Source of the DNA: a virus | DNA length: 47,057 bases | Strand: one strand, 5' to 3' | Virus record (IMG/VR): IMGVR_UViG_3300037584_001070 | Coordinates: 1-47,057 of that record | In this document: piece after piece, positions 31,425 to 40,019 of the stretch | Layout of the letters: every line of letters begins with the position of its first letter | Position numbering within the stretch: position 1 is the stretch's first letter | Made by a program: the position numbers and the translations under genes | The notes under the pieces: generated by a model | Told to the model about the DNA's origin: nothing | The model's database searches: none | The model's input: the letters and a program-made list of their open reading frames with translations, nothing else

Positions 31425-33641
31425 TTATGCAGAAATTGGTGTGCCTAAGTCTAGACCACTTTGAGTTTGAGATCCACCAGTAACATCAAAAGAATTACCT
31501 GCTTGTTGAACGCCACCACCAATACCTAAAGATTTTCTTAACTGACTTAATTGTAAGTTTGTTCTAAACATTTCTTGCTGTATACTTAATCTTCTTTGAT
31601 TTTTTAACTCTTCTTCCATCATGTTATCAAATCTATCAAGATCGTCTAGCTGTGCTTGAAGGTCACCTTTGTAATCGCGAAGATCATCTAACGCACTAAT
31701 TATGTTACTAGGAGTTAATCCACTTGTGGTGCTTTCTTGATCAAGTACGTCTAGCTTATACTGCATGTTCATAAGATTTAAAATGTCATCATCATATTGC
31801 TGTCTAGCCTCACTAAGAGATCTCAGACCCATAATACCTGCCTCACCTATAGCACCTGCTAATGTTGGGTTGTCAGATGCCATCAATGCCATGCCAGTCT
31901 GTGCTAATGCTAACCACTTGTCTGACTCTAAACCCTTTTCTCTTTCGTCAAGCATTCTCTGTATTCTTGATCGTAAAGGATCGCTGTATCCAGTCCCAGA
32001 ATCACCGCCTGTTGCGGAAGCTGTCGTTGTTTTAACAACCTTACTACCAAGAGGTGACGTTGATGTGTCTACGTTAGGATCAAAGTCAAACTCTGTAGAT
32101 AAGGTCTCACCGCCTGCTGAACCACCGCCCAAAGAGATGTTATCCAGTGCGCTTGATTGTGTATCGTCTGCTGACGGTGCATCACCTGCTATTTGTGGTG
32201 TTGTATCTTGAGCAGATCCGTCAGGCAGCATGGAAGAAAATTTATCAATAGTGTCATCTATTGCGCCACCTACTATCTCTCCACCAGAAACAATAGCATC
32301 TCCTAATCGTGACCCAATACTATTTGGATCAGGATTTTGTGAACCCATGTCCTCTATGTTTTGTTTTATTCTATCAAGATTAAATATATCTCCTAAACCA
32401 ATATTAGAATTGGCATCACCAATACCACTAAACAATCCTCCGCTTGGAAGTGGATCTACTTCGTTACTTGTGAATAGTGGAGTTTGATCTGGCTGTTCGA
32501 GGCTACCTTCTCTATTCATTTCTGAGATCATGTTTGCCATGTAATCATCAGCAGCCTGAGCCTGAGCTTGATCTTGAGCAACACGATCAGCAGCTTGTTG
32601 AGCAGTTTCACTTGCATTTAAATTAGATACAGAATCAGAACTTTCTGGATATGCTAGTAAGGGCGATTGAAAATAGTCATCAAATTCTGGTGTGGTTACC
32701 TCACTAATTTGAGAAGGCATTGTCCCCACTGGAGACATATCACCATCAAAACCACCCACCATGCTAGACGGCACTCCATCAGAAGCGATAAAATCTAAAC
32801 TAGAAGGAGTAGACATCTTTCTCGCCTGTATTATTGACTCTGGCAGATCAAAAAAACCACCTCCAAGAGGCTCTGAAAAACCACCGCTTGGATCTAACAT
32901 AGGATCGTTAATATACTTCTGAGCTTGTAATGATGAGCTACCATCTTCTGGTGCACTAGCTCTAAGGTTAGATAAGGAAGCGGCTCTATCTTCTAGCTCT
33001 CTAGCTTCTTGACCCTGATCTATCTTTGTCTGATTTGCCATAGCCTGAAGCGAAGGGATTGGATTAAACTTCTCTAAAAAACTAGGCTCTCTTTCTAGTC
33101 CTTCTAATCCAGTTTGCTCTGGCTCAGTTGGCATGATTCCTGAGTTGTGTAAATAGTAAAGAGCCACTCGCTCTAGTGCGCGAGGATTTTCTTTATACTT
33201 ATTATACTGATCAGGTCTTTGAAATCTTAAAAGCTCAACAGCACTCATGGTGTTTCGATCAAGATTATATGTACCAAGCGGCCCACCATTAGCCATACTG
33301 ACAAGACCACCCTCTGCCATCATCTGTGGCATACGAGTAGGTTCTCTCTGAACTGCCATGTCTGCACTTGTGTTTTGTGCAATTGAACTATTTGGAGCCA
33401 TGTTCCTTGCGATTGCAGTCAAGCCTTCTTGTGGTGCACCTGCTGCTGTCATCACTTCTTCTGCCACCGTAGGCATGTTCGCTGCTTCTTGACGCTTGTA
33501 ATCATCACGCATACGTTTGCGTCTAGTAAGCTCACTAAGAACCAAAAACTGAGGCATGTTACCTGATGGTGACTGCATCTCTTTCATCAATACATTGTCA
33601 GAAAAATCTTTAAGGTTGTCTTGAAGCTCTATTATATTCAT
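31425..33641 (-). CDS. Internal virion or structural protein (738 aa)
   Basis: A long, acidic, Ser/Asp/Gln-rich protein with an N-terminal helix (MNIIELQDNLKDFSDNVLMK), the segment AEGGLVSMANGG near residue 110 (a motif seen in several marine-phage virion proteins), a disordered middle (residues about 170-540), and a helical C-terminus (LEQAR-like, with ALAQTGMALMASDNPTLAGA). It follows the 381-residue protein with a four-base overlap and precedes the giant gene. It probably belongs to the same ejected protein complex; the role is inferred. Confidence 0.55.
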   Translation of the reverse strand: MNIIELQDNLKDFSDNVLMKEMQSPSGNMPQFLVLSELTRRKRMRDDYKRQEAANMPTVAEEVMTAAGAPQEGLTAIARNMAPNSSIAQNTSADMAVQREPTRMPQMMAEGGLVSMANGGPLGTYNLDRNTMSAVELLRFQRPDQYNKYKENPRALERVALYYLHNSGIMPTEPEQTGLEGLEREPSFLEKFNPIPSLQAMANQTKIDQGQEARELEDRAASLSNLRASAPEDGSSSLQAQKYINDPMLDPSGGFSEPLGGGFFDLPESIIQARKMSTPSSLDFIASDGVPSSMVGGFDGDMSPVGTMPSQISEVTTPEFDDYFQSPLLAYPESSDSVSNLNASETAQQAADRVAQDQAQAQAADDYMANMISEMNREGSLEQPDQTPLFTSNEVDPLPSGGLFSGIGDANSNIGLGDIFNLDRIKQNIEDMGSQNPDPNSIGSRLGDAIVSGGEIVGGAIDDTIDKFSSMLPDGSAQDTTPQIAGDAPSADDTQSSALDNISLGGGSAGGETLSTEFDFDPNVDTSTSPLGSKVVKTTTASATGGDSGTGYSDPLRSRIQRMLDEREKGLESDKWLALAQTGMALMASDNPTLAGAIGEAGIMGLRSLSEARQQYDDDILNLMNMQYKLDVLDQESTTSGLTPSNIISALDDLRDYKGDLQAQLDDLDRFDNMMEEELKNQRRLSIQQEMFRTNLQLSQLRKSLGIGGGVQQAGNSFDVTGGSQTQSGLDLGTPISA

Positions 33642-34783
33642 CCCATTAGACCTTTATATAGACCTAGCGCAGATATACCTGCACCAAGCGCATCTTGTAC
33701 GGGGTTTCTACGTTGTAATTGCTGTATATTTTCATTAACTCCTGCGGGAAGACCCCTGAGTATTCCTGCTATACGCTCATACTGCTGTTGTGGATACTCA
33801 CGCTGACGAATGAAATCTTCATAAGATAAGTCAAGCCGACCTTGATCTTCAGCCCTAACATCACGACCAATAGTATCAAGTAGCTGTGCACCCTGTATGT
33901 CGGCAGCACGTTGACGCTCACCTAATGTGGCTAAACCTGCTCCCATATTAGCAAACTGTTGACCCATGCCGCCTAGTTGCTGCGCTGCGCCCAATGCTGC
34001 TTGCTCACCTGCAAGAGATTGCCCTGCACCAAATTGTCTAGACTGCTCAAATCCCTGCTGAACTCTTGCAAGCTCTGCTGATCTTCTAGCCTCATCATTC
34101 ATTCTAGCTGCACGATCAGCCTCAAACTGCTGTGATGCTTGTTGAAATGCTTGTTGTTGACCTGTAGCCTGTATATCACCAAGCTGTTTCTGCAATCCTT
34201 CTTGTGCCAACGCATCAACAATACCTCTGCGCGAACCACCAAACGCACCTGCGCTTACAGCTTGTGCATCTCTTCCTGCTTGAGATCTATCAAAGTCTGT
34301 TCTTGCTTGTTGCTTCTGAACGTCTACGGCATTCTGCATATATGGAGACATGTACTGACTTATTGAATTACCAGTAAACATATCGGGCTGACTAAATCTA
34401 TACTGATTAAAGGCCATAGGGTTATATTGACCTGCTCCCCTAAGTCTATTTACTGATTGATCTGTGTAACCAATACCACGACCAGTAGCAGCCATACCTC
34501 TTCTACCTGCTTGCATAGCTTCTGGCATACCTGCAATACCAGTCTGAGCAATGCCTCGTGTCATAGCGCGAGATGCACCTATGTCTCCATACATAGATGA
34601 TTCAGCTACTCTTTCTCCACCATAAGGAGTATATGTAGATCGCCCAGTATATGGATCAAAGGGCAGCATTGCATCTTCAGCGCCCTGAAGCATTCTACGA
34701 TAGTACGGATCTGAAAACTCAGGCATACTCACTGTGCGTGTAGTGGTATCCGTAGGTATATTTTGACCGCCGCCTTTGCCCAT
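33638..34783 (-). CDS. Gln-rich internal virion protein (381 aa)
   Basis: Rich in Gly, Gln and Ala, with a long helical region (about residues 150-330; FQQASQQFEADRAARMN and repeated AQQLGGMGQQ) and a final helical GLYKGLMG. It starts MGKGGGQNIPTDTTTRTVSM. Similar Gln-rich proteins lie beside the ejected proteins of marine podoviruses. A clear start lies one base beyond the next gene's stop. Function inferred from position. Confidence 0.55.
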   Translation of the reverse strand: MGKGGGQNIPTDTTTRTVSMPEFSDPYYRRMLQGAEDAMLPFDPYTGRSTYTPYGGERVAESSMYGDIGASRAMTRGIAQTGIAGMPEAMQAGRRGMAATGRGIGYTDQSVNRLRGAGQYNPMAFNQYRFSQPDMFTGNSISQYMSPYMQNAVDVQKQQARTDFDRSQAGRDAQAVSAGAFGGSRRGIVDALAQEGLQKQLGDIQATGQQQAFQQASQQFEADRAARMNDEARRSAELARVQQGFEQSRQFGAGQSLAGEQAALGAAQQLGGMGQQFANMGAGLATLGERQRAADIQGAQLLDTIGRDVRAEDQGRLDLSYEDFIRQREYPQQQYERIAGILRGLPAGVNENIQQLQRRNPVQDALGAGISALGLYKGLMG

Positions 34784-34784
34784 T

Positions 34785-35198
34785 TTATAACTCCATTCGG
34801 TAAGCTATGTATTCAGGATAAAATCCATATTTTTTCAATGCTCTACCCCAACCTTTTCTTCCGTAGCCCTCTAAATGACTACATCCTAACTCATTTCCGT
34901 AACGCTTCATAGTGTCAATCAATTGATCTTCCCACTCTTTCATCTGCGTTCCGCCTACCCAATCTAATGCCAGTGCTCTACGTCTAGGATATTGTATTAG
35001 TCTTGTGGTAAATGCAGCTATAACTTTATCATCTTCATTCATCACAACCCAAAGAGCGTACATGTCTTCGTAAACCCCAGTTAATATATCTATTACTTCT
35101 GATTTATCTTTGACTGTATCTACTGCTCTTTTTAATATCTCATCAACGTCCTTCCATACACTGCCAACTGCCTCTTTAGGCACTAAGCTAACTCTCAA
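34785..35198 (-). CDS. GNAT-like phage protein (137 aa)
   Basis: The order MRVSLVPKEAVGSVWKDVDE, YALWVVMNEDDKVIAAFTT, ALALDWVGGTQMKEWEDQL, MKRYGNELGCSHLEGYGRKG and WGRALKKYGF follows a small GNAT-like fold found among phage virion genes (..W.....G...W...l..yar..GC...e..GR.GW). The acetyl-CoA loop is not obvious, so enzymatic activity is uncertain. It lies between virion protein genes, both abutting. Confidence 0.6.
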   Translation of the reverse strand: MRVSLVPKEAVGSVWKDVDEILKRAVDTVKDKSEVIDILTGVYEDMYALWVVMNEDDKVIAAFTTRLIQYPRRRALALDWVGGTQMKEWEDQLIDTMKRYGNELGCSHLEGYGRKGWGRALKKYGFYPEYIAYRMEL

Positions 35199-36470
35199 TT
35201 ATCCCACCATTTGTTCAAGTTTCTCAGGAGCATCCTCTTCAGCACGATTAATAACATCAAGGAAGCCACCACCATATGCTTTCTCCAGAGCATCAGTAGT
35301 ATTCTTCCTCAGCACAAACTCCCCATCAGACAAGAGAACATCTTGTTCTCCTTCAAGTGTTGCAGGAACCATGTCATCAACTCCAGAACCATCGCCTGGG
35401 CCTCTAACCATTCCTTTATCACCTTCTTCAAAACGAGCTACAGTATCGTCTAACTCACCCGACTGTACTCGCCCGACAAGATCGCGTAATGCTTCCTCGC
35501 CGTACTTCTGAACAAACATAGCTAAGGCTATTTCTGGTTGATCAGACATTTCTTTAATAGCTTTTACTGCTTCGACAATAACATCTTTCTCGTTCATGCC
35601 ATTGTCTTCCATCATCTCATCTACTTCTGCTTCTCCACCTTCAGCAAAGCCTAAGACTCCTCTAGCTCCCTCTACAATAGCATCCATTGGAACCTGTGGC
35701 ATAGATCTAGATAAGTTTCCAATAAACTCCATAGCTTTATCAAAAGGAACTTCTTTGCCTGACTTACCTCCCTCAGCTAAAGATATTATGCCACCATCTG
35801 CATAAGTGTATGGGTACTTAGGCTTGCTGCCATCTGCTCTAGGTCTTCTTTGATACTGAAAGTAGAGACCTTCCCCAGGACTTCCCCCGTAAGGATTAGG
35901 GTTATAACTTCTTACCATTGGATTTGGCATAGGCGGTCTTGTTTCTTTGTCATCGTCTTCACCGTCATCTGCTGCACGATTCTCAATCATCTGCATATCT
36001 GCCATAGATTGACCAAGCATTGCAGGCATGAAAGCTTGTTGCCCTGCTGTAAATGCACCGCCTTTAGTGCCAGTACCAAACGGCATAGCTGCATTTGCAG
36101 TCTGTGTTCCAAGAACTTTAGTCGCTAAGTCTGATGCACCACCACTGACAATAGATGAAGCAGATGGACTTGGTGCTGTAATTCCCTGTAAAAAACCACC
36201 TTGAGTTGGAGGTGCAACTGCTGCACCTGTGCCTGCTGATACCGCCGCTCCACTTGTAGACCCAGACAAACCACCAAGTATCTTACCGCCAAGAAAAGAT
36301 GTCATACCTGTCTGTATGCCTTTGCCTATATCTCCTGTCTGTACAAATGATCCTAACCCTGCCCCTATCCCTGCTAATGCAGGCACTGACATAGCTCCAA
36401 GAGTAGCCCCAAGCGCACCTGAACCTGCTAATGCAGGTAGTCCTAAGCTAAATAGTAGAGGAAGAACCAT
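35199..36470 (-). CDS. Structural protein with hydrophobic N-terminus (423 aa)
   Basis: Hydrophobic Gly/Ala-rich N-terminus (LFSLGLPALAGSGALGATLG onward, about residues 5-40), a Ser/Gly/Ala-rich stretch, AEGG segments (ADGGIISLAEGGKSG; GFAEGGEAEVDEMM), and a C-terminal GPGDGSGVDDMVPATLEGEQ then LSDGEFVLRK. The last motif recurs in marine phage virion proteins. The start follows GGAG and a palindrome copy. Probably an ejection or tail-tip protein, by position. Confidence 0.55.
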   Translation of the reverse strand: MVLPLLFSLGLPALAGSGALGATLGAMSVPALAGIGAGLGSFVQTGDIGKGIQTGMTSFLGGKILGGLSGSTSGAAVSAGTGAAVAPPTQGGFLQGITAPSPSASSIVSGGASDLATKVLGTQTANAAMPFGTGTKGGAFTAGQQAFMPAMLGQSMADMQMIENRAADDGEDDDKETRPPMPNPMVRSYNPNPYGGSPGEGLYFQYQRRPRADGSKPKYPYTYADGGIISLAEGGKSGKEVPFDKAMEFIGNLSRSMPQVPMDAIVEGARGVLGFAEGGEAEVDEMMEDNGMNEKDVIVEAVKAIKEMSDQPEIALAMFVQKYGEEALRDLVGRVQSGELDDTVARFEEGDKGMVRGPGDGSGVDDMVPATLEGEQDVLLSDGEFVLRKNTTDALEKAYGGGFLDVINRAEEDAPEKLEQMVG

Positions 36471-36483
36471 TTAAATCTCCAAA

Positions 36484-36497
36484 AGTTCTATTGAACT
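36484..36497. promoter_or_regulatory. Palindrome AGTTCTATTGAACT before the 423-residue protein
   Basis: It lies 13 bases upstream of the ATG at 36470 (minus strand), directly followed there by TTTTGGAG. A half-site (AAGTTCAA) lies at 36508. Same spacing as the rightward copies, on the opposite strand. Confidence 0.6.
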
Positions 36498-36523
36498 TTA
36501 ACACCAAAAGTTCAAACTATCAA

Positions 36524-37132
36524 TTACGTTAACCATTCATATATCTTTTTAGTCTCTTCTTTACGATGCTTTAACCCATTATACCCACCGTTAATACGTT
36601 TTGTCAGGCGTTTAATTGTGTCATCGTTTACACCTTCATCGCAAATATCCCACAGTTTATTTCTTTTAAAGAACCAAATTGCGCTTTCCATTGGGTACTT
36701 TGTCGCTACAAGATCTGGGTCTGTCATTACTTCAGACAAGTCCATATCATCTGCAAACTGAGAATAGTTATTTTTGCCAGTGCATTGTAAAAATCCTCGA
36801 CCACGCCACAGATAGCCTTGTCCATCATTGCCCATCCTGTCACCGTACACACGATCAGCAAGAGCTTGTGGGTTTCGAGCACAGCTTTCGGCATCACTCT
36901 CTGTTTTAAAGTATTTGCCAAACACTGCCAGTATAGATTCTTTACTATAGTTTAAGTTCTCTTGTGTGTAACGAAACGTACCACTCTCGTGTACAAGCTG
37001 ACCAAGAAAATGTGCCCCCCGCTCTGGATTTAAAACGTAGTGGTCACAGATTTTCTTTGCAGTGTTAGGGCCAAATGAACCATCAGGTGTAGATCCAATC
37101 TTTTCCTGTAATGTCTTTAGTGCTTCACTCAT
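36524..37132 (-). CDS. GH19-type endolysin (202 aa)
   Basis: A peptidoglycan-degrading enzyme of the GH19 (chitinase-like) lysozyme group. An N-terminal peptidoglycan-binding-like stretch (LQEKIGSTPDGSFGPNTAKK) is followed by the catalytic segment HFLGQLVHESGTFRYTQENL, in which E49 and E58 are the expected acids, then NYSKESILAVFGKY, YLWRGRGFLQCTGKNNY and an RINGGYNG segment. No signal peptide, so a holin should release it. It lies at the head of the lysis-region genes just downstream of small membrane-protein genes. Confidence 0.85.
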   Translation of the reverse strand: MSEALKTLQEKIGSTPDGSFGPNTAKKICDHYVLNPERGAHFLGQLVHESGTFRYTQENLNYSKESILAVFGKYFKTESDAESCARNPQALADRVYGDRMGNDGQGYLWRGRGFLQCTGKNNYSQFADDMDLSEVMTDPDLVATKYPMESAIWFFKRNKLWDICDEGVNDDTIKRLTKRINGGYNGLKHRKEETKKIYEWLT

Positions 37133-37394
37133 CTATAAACTCCTTCGTGCCACAGACACGTTCATAGACCATGTCAGAGGTATAACTCTCTGCCCATTTG
37201 TTTTCAGTAAAAGTGCAGAACTCCCACAAATCATTTACATCTGAGCTGATTAGCCCAATAATGTCTTGTTGTGCAGACACTGTCCCCTCAAGATGTTCGA
37301 TGTCGTGAACCATTCCACTTATATACCATACAAGAGCTACCAACTGCACAGCCATAGCAAAGACTAAAGCAACAGGTATCTTCATGTCAGACAT
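37125..37394 (-). CDS. Small membrane protein of the lysis region (89 aa)
   Basis: I start at the ATG with AGAGG upstream; an in-frame earlier start would add 14 residues. One membrane segment (ALVFAMAVQLVALVWYIS) follows a short N-terminus, then an acidic, probably coiled region (HDIEHLEGTVSAQQDIIGLI) and two cysteines. Overlaps the endolysin by eight bases. An inner-membrane spanin-like role is possible; equally an antiholin-like part. Confidence 0.6.
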   Translation of the reverse strand: MSDMKIPVALVFAMAVQLVALVWYISGMVHDIEHLEGTVSAQQDIIGLISSDVNDLWEFCTFTENKWAESYTSDMVYERVCGTKEFIDE

Positions 37395-37398
37395 ATCG

Positions 37399-37779
37399 CT
37401 ACCTCTTAAAGAACTTCTGTACGCCACGCACACCAAATGACGCTGATATGGCGATACCTAAACTATAAAAATACCAGTCAGGTGCTTTGGAAAGCTGTTC
37501 AAAGCCTTTATCCACCCAACCATCAGTGCCTGGAACAAACGCCAAAACAAGCGGAATAGACAGAACAATTACAAACCACTCGTCTTTCCAACTTGATTGA
37601 GAGCCTTGCGCCATGATGCGCTCCCAGTCTGCGACTGAGGTCTCTTTTGAGAGCATGATCTTGGCTTTCGCTTCCGCCTCTGTTAGCTTGAGTTTTGCAC
37701 TTGCAGCTTGCGCTTGTGACTTCGCATCAAACCAACTTCCTGCTAAATTAGCTATTGGCCCTATCAGTTGAGCAATCAT
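37399..37779 (-). CDS. Putative holin (126 aa)
   Basis: A charged Ala/Lys-rich helix (FDAKSQAQAASAKLKLTEAE) lies between a short hydrophobic start and two C-terminal membrane segments (FVIVLSIPLVLAFVPG; YFYSLGIAISASFGV). Such proteins often precede the endolysin in marine phages. Overlaps the next gene by four bases. Holin status is inferred from topology and neighbours. Confidence 0.6.
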   Translation of the reverse strand: MIAQLIGPIANLAGSWFDAKSQAQAASAKLKLTEAEAKAKIMLSKETSVADWERIMAQGSQSSWKDEWFVIVLSIPLVLAFVPGTDGWVDKGFEQLSKAPDWYFYSLGIAISASFGVRGVQKFFKR

Positions 37780-38009
37780 AGCAATTCCTCCTCAACAACT
37801 TTTTTCTTTGCAGACGTGGATTCTTTGCCCATCCATATGCCAAAGCAACCAGTAAGAGCACCCATGCAAACAGATACGAGGCCACTCTGTGCAACAGATG
37901 GATCAGGTAAACCCATAAACCAATGTACTGCCTGATATGTAAGAATCGTAACAGCCAACATCATAAGACGTGGTAGAATTTTCCAATCGTCTAGAACAGT
38001 AGCAGGCAT
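37776..38009 (-). CDS. Putative small membrane protein or holin (77 aa)
   Basis: Two membrane segments (MMLAVTILTYQAVHWFMG; GLVSVCMGALTGCFGIWMG) and a charged end (KESTSAKKKVVEEELL), a holin-like topology. TAATG overlap with the upstream gene. Together with the two following genes it forms the lysis cassette. Confidence 0.6.
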   Translation of the reverse strand: MPATVLDDWKILPRLMMLAVTILTYQAVHWFMGLPDPSVAQSGLVSVCMGALTGCFGIWMGKESTSAKKKVVEEELL

Positions 38010-39499
38010 TAGAACATTCCACCCATGCCGCCCATTGCCCCCATAAATGAACCAAGTCCACCTGACATAGCCCTAGCCATACCTTGAGGCATAGGTCTTC
38101 CTGCGCCTTTACCGCCGCCGCCGCCAACCATGTTGCTAAAATAATCAAACTGATTCTGAGGAGACGGCTGATAATAAGGTGAGTTATAATTAGGTGTATT
38201 AAAGTTACTTCCCATATTCATGATTTCAGCACGTTCTCTTGCGCTCATCATTTCTATTGGCCTCGCTCTAGTTCTTTGCATACCACCAAGTATATCATAG
38301 TTCCTAGCAGCATGCATAAATGCAGGACTCATGTTTGGATTCATAGAATTTCTAGCTGCTGCCATATAATATGGAACCTGACCTGCGCCTTGTTGTGATT
38401 CATACCTCATGAGGTTAGGACTGTAGCCAAAACCACCACCCATCATTCCTCCACCTGGGTATCCTCCGCCTGGGTATCCTCCACCTGGGTATTCAGGGAT
38501 AGTTATTGGAGGTTCCATTGGAGGTTGCATTGGAGGTTGAACTGGAGGTTGAACTGGAGGAGAGCGATCTGGATCTCCATGTATGTCTGGCTTTGGAGGC
38601 GGTAAACGTGTGCTTGGACCGTCTGTAGTGATTGGCTTTGCTGTTATTGGATTGTCTCCTGGCAGACCTTCACCTCTAAGGGTGTTGCGAAAACCACTCA
38701 TAATCTGTTGGAGTATAGTGCTCTTGTTCGGATCACCTGAAAGATTTCTTTGTCCTGCTCCAAGAATTGACGCAGCCGCCTGCTGATTAGCCGCTGCTGT
38801 AGACGCACTGGTTCTTTGCGGGCCTGAAGGTGTAGTTGGTCGAGGCACAGGTCGCCTTCTAATGTCTGCGGGGCGAAGGCCACGAGTAGGTGTTCCTGTA
38901 AGATCCCTTATACCTGCTGATCTCATTGACTGAGCAGCTTGTTGATTAGCTGCTGCATTAGCATTTCTAGCTGCCACCACACTTGGCCTTAACGCATCAC
39001 GTCTTGCTGCTGCTGCGGAAGTAGCCCTTGACCTTACTACACTTGGCCTTGCAGCATCTCTTCTTGCTGCTGCCAATCTTGCGCTTGAGGCTCTTGCTGC
39101 TGCTCTTGCTTTATCTAATGCGCTTTGTCCTGAAGATTTTCTTTGGGCGCGTCTTGTTGCAACATCTGAAGTTGATCTTGTTTGCACACCTGATCTAGAA
39201 GATCGTGCGGCTGATGCTGCACTTTTTTGCGCTGCTGCCCTTTGCACACTTGGTCTTGCAGCATCTCTTCTCGCTGCTGCTGTTGATGCAGCTTTTGCCT
39301 TTACTACGCTTGGTCTAGCTGCGTCTCTTCTTGCTGCTGCTGCCTTTGCAGATGCTGCTTTTCTTCTTCTCTCTGAAGCTCTAGACCTTGCTCTTTTAGC
39401 AGCAGAACTAGACTTTATACTTTTTCCTGCTTTTTTTCTAGCAGCTTGTGCACGTCTACCAGATGCTTTTCTTGCTGCTCTTCTGCTTGCTACTGACAT
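38009..39499 (-). CDS. Histone-like basic repeat protein with Gly-rich C-terminus (496 aa)
   Basis: The N-terminal ~190 residues are almost only Ala, Arg, Lys and Ser, with four copies of AARRDAxRPSV (the third base x is A or L) and linker runs like AKAAASARSS. This resembles histone H1-type tails. A Pro-rich middle (VQPPVQPPMQPPMEPP) is followed by a Gly/Tyr repeat (EYPGGGYPGGGYPGGG) and a Met/Gly-rich C-terminus. The basic part should bind DNA or the head interior. Whether it is in the virion is unproven. Confidence 0.6.
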   Translation of the reverse strand: MSVASRRAARKASGRRAQAARKKAGKSIKSSSAAKRARSRASERRRKAASAKAAAARRDAARPSVVKAKAASTAAARRDAARPSVQRAAAQKSAASAARSSRSGVQTRSTSDVATRRAQRKSSGQSALDKARAAARASSARLAAARRDAARPSVVRSRATSAAAARRDALRPSVVAARNANAAANQQAAQSMRSAGIRDLTGTPTRGLRPADIRRRPVPRPTTPSGPQRTSASTAAANQQAAASILGAGQRNLSGDPNKSTILQQIMSGFRNTLRGEGLPGDNPITAKPITTDGPSTRLPPPKPDIHGDPDRSPPVQPPVQPPMQPPMEPPITIPEYPGGGYPGGGYPGGGMMGGGFGYSPNLMRYESQQGAGQVPYYMAAARNSMNPNMSPAFMHAARNYDILGGMQRTRARPIEMMSARERAEIMNMGSNFNTPNYNSPYYQPSPQNQFDYFSNMVGGGGGKGAGRPMPQGMARAMSGGLGSFMGAMGGMGGMF

Positions 39500-39726
39500 T
39501 ATGCTTCTCCTGATATAGCTTCGGGGGCGGTCACGGTGATAGCCGTGTGCCGTTTAGTTTCTGCTGTCCAAGACTCTCCGCAGTCAGGACAATTTCCATC
39601 TGGGTATGTAGCAACTTCTTCTGGTGTGTCTACTAAATTATCACAACTGTGGCACTGTATTGTATCCACAGATGTTGACGGTCTCCACTTAGAACCGTTG
39701 CTCATAGTAAGAATTGTATCACTCAT
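39499..39726 (-). CDS. Zinc-ribbon protein (75 aa)
   Basis: CHSC (about residues 25-28) and CPDC (46-49) flank a short beta region (VDTPEEVATYPDGNCPDCGE), a classic small zinc ribbon. It lies among tail genes, with one-base overlap to its neighbour. Its role is unknown. Confidence 0.6.
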   Translation of the reverse strand: MSDTILTMSNGSKWRPSTSVDTIQCHSCDNLVDTPEEVATYPDGNCPDCGESWTAETKRHTAITVTAPEAISGEA

Positions 39727-40019
39727 GTCGTTGTCACCGTTACTGTTCCTACCGCACCTGTTGCCCCAGAGCCACGGACATGCGGTGTATTGATTAATGC
39801 TATCTTAACAAATCCTTGTTGTTGAAACAATGCTCCATTTTCTAAACCTGAATCATCAGTCTGTAAGTCTGTTAACGTAAGCTTTGTAGCCCTTTCCTCG
39901 CCTGGGTTCTGCTGCTGTTCCATATATACAGCAAAACTTCTTGTCAGGTTAGCAAAATATTGCTGTTCATACTGTGTTGGTGGTACAGCAAAGAAGGGTA
40001 GAATAAGATTTCTGGACAC
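39723..40019 (-). CDS. Hypothetical tail-region protein (98 aa)
   Basis: Starts MSRNLILPFFAVPPTQYEQQ, then YFANLTRSFAVYMEQQQNPG and a Thr/Gly-rich beta-type end. It sits between two virion genes and overlaps the next by one base. Probably structural. Confidence 0.55.
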   Translation of the reverse strand: MSRNLILPFFAVPPTQYEQQYFANLTRSFAVYMEQQQNPGEERATKLTLTDLQTDDSGLENGALFQQQGFVKIALINTPHVRGSGATGAVGTVTVTTT

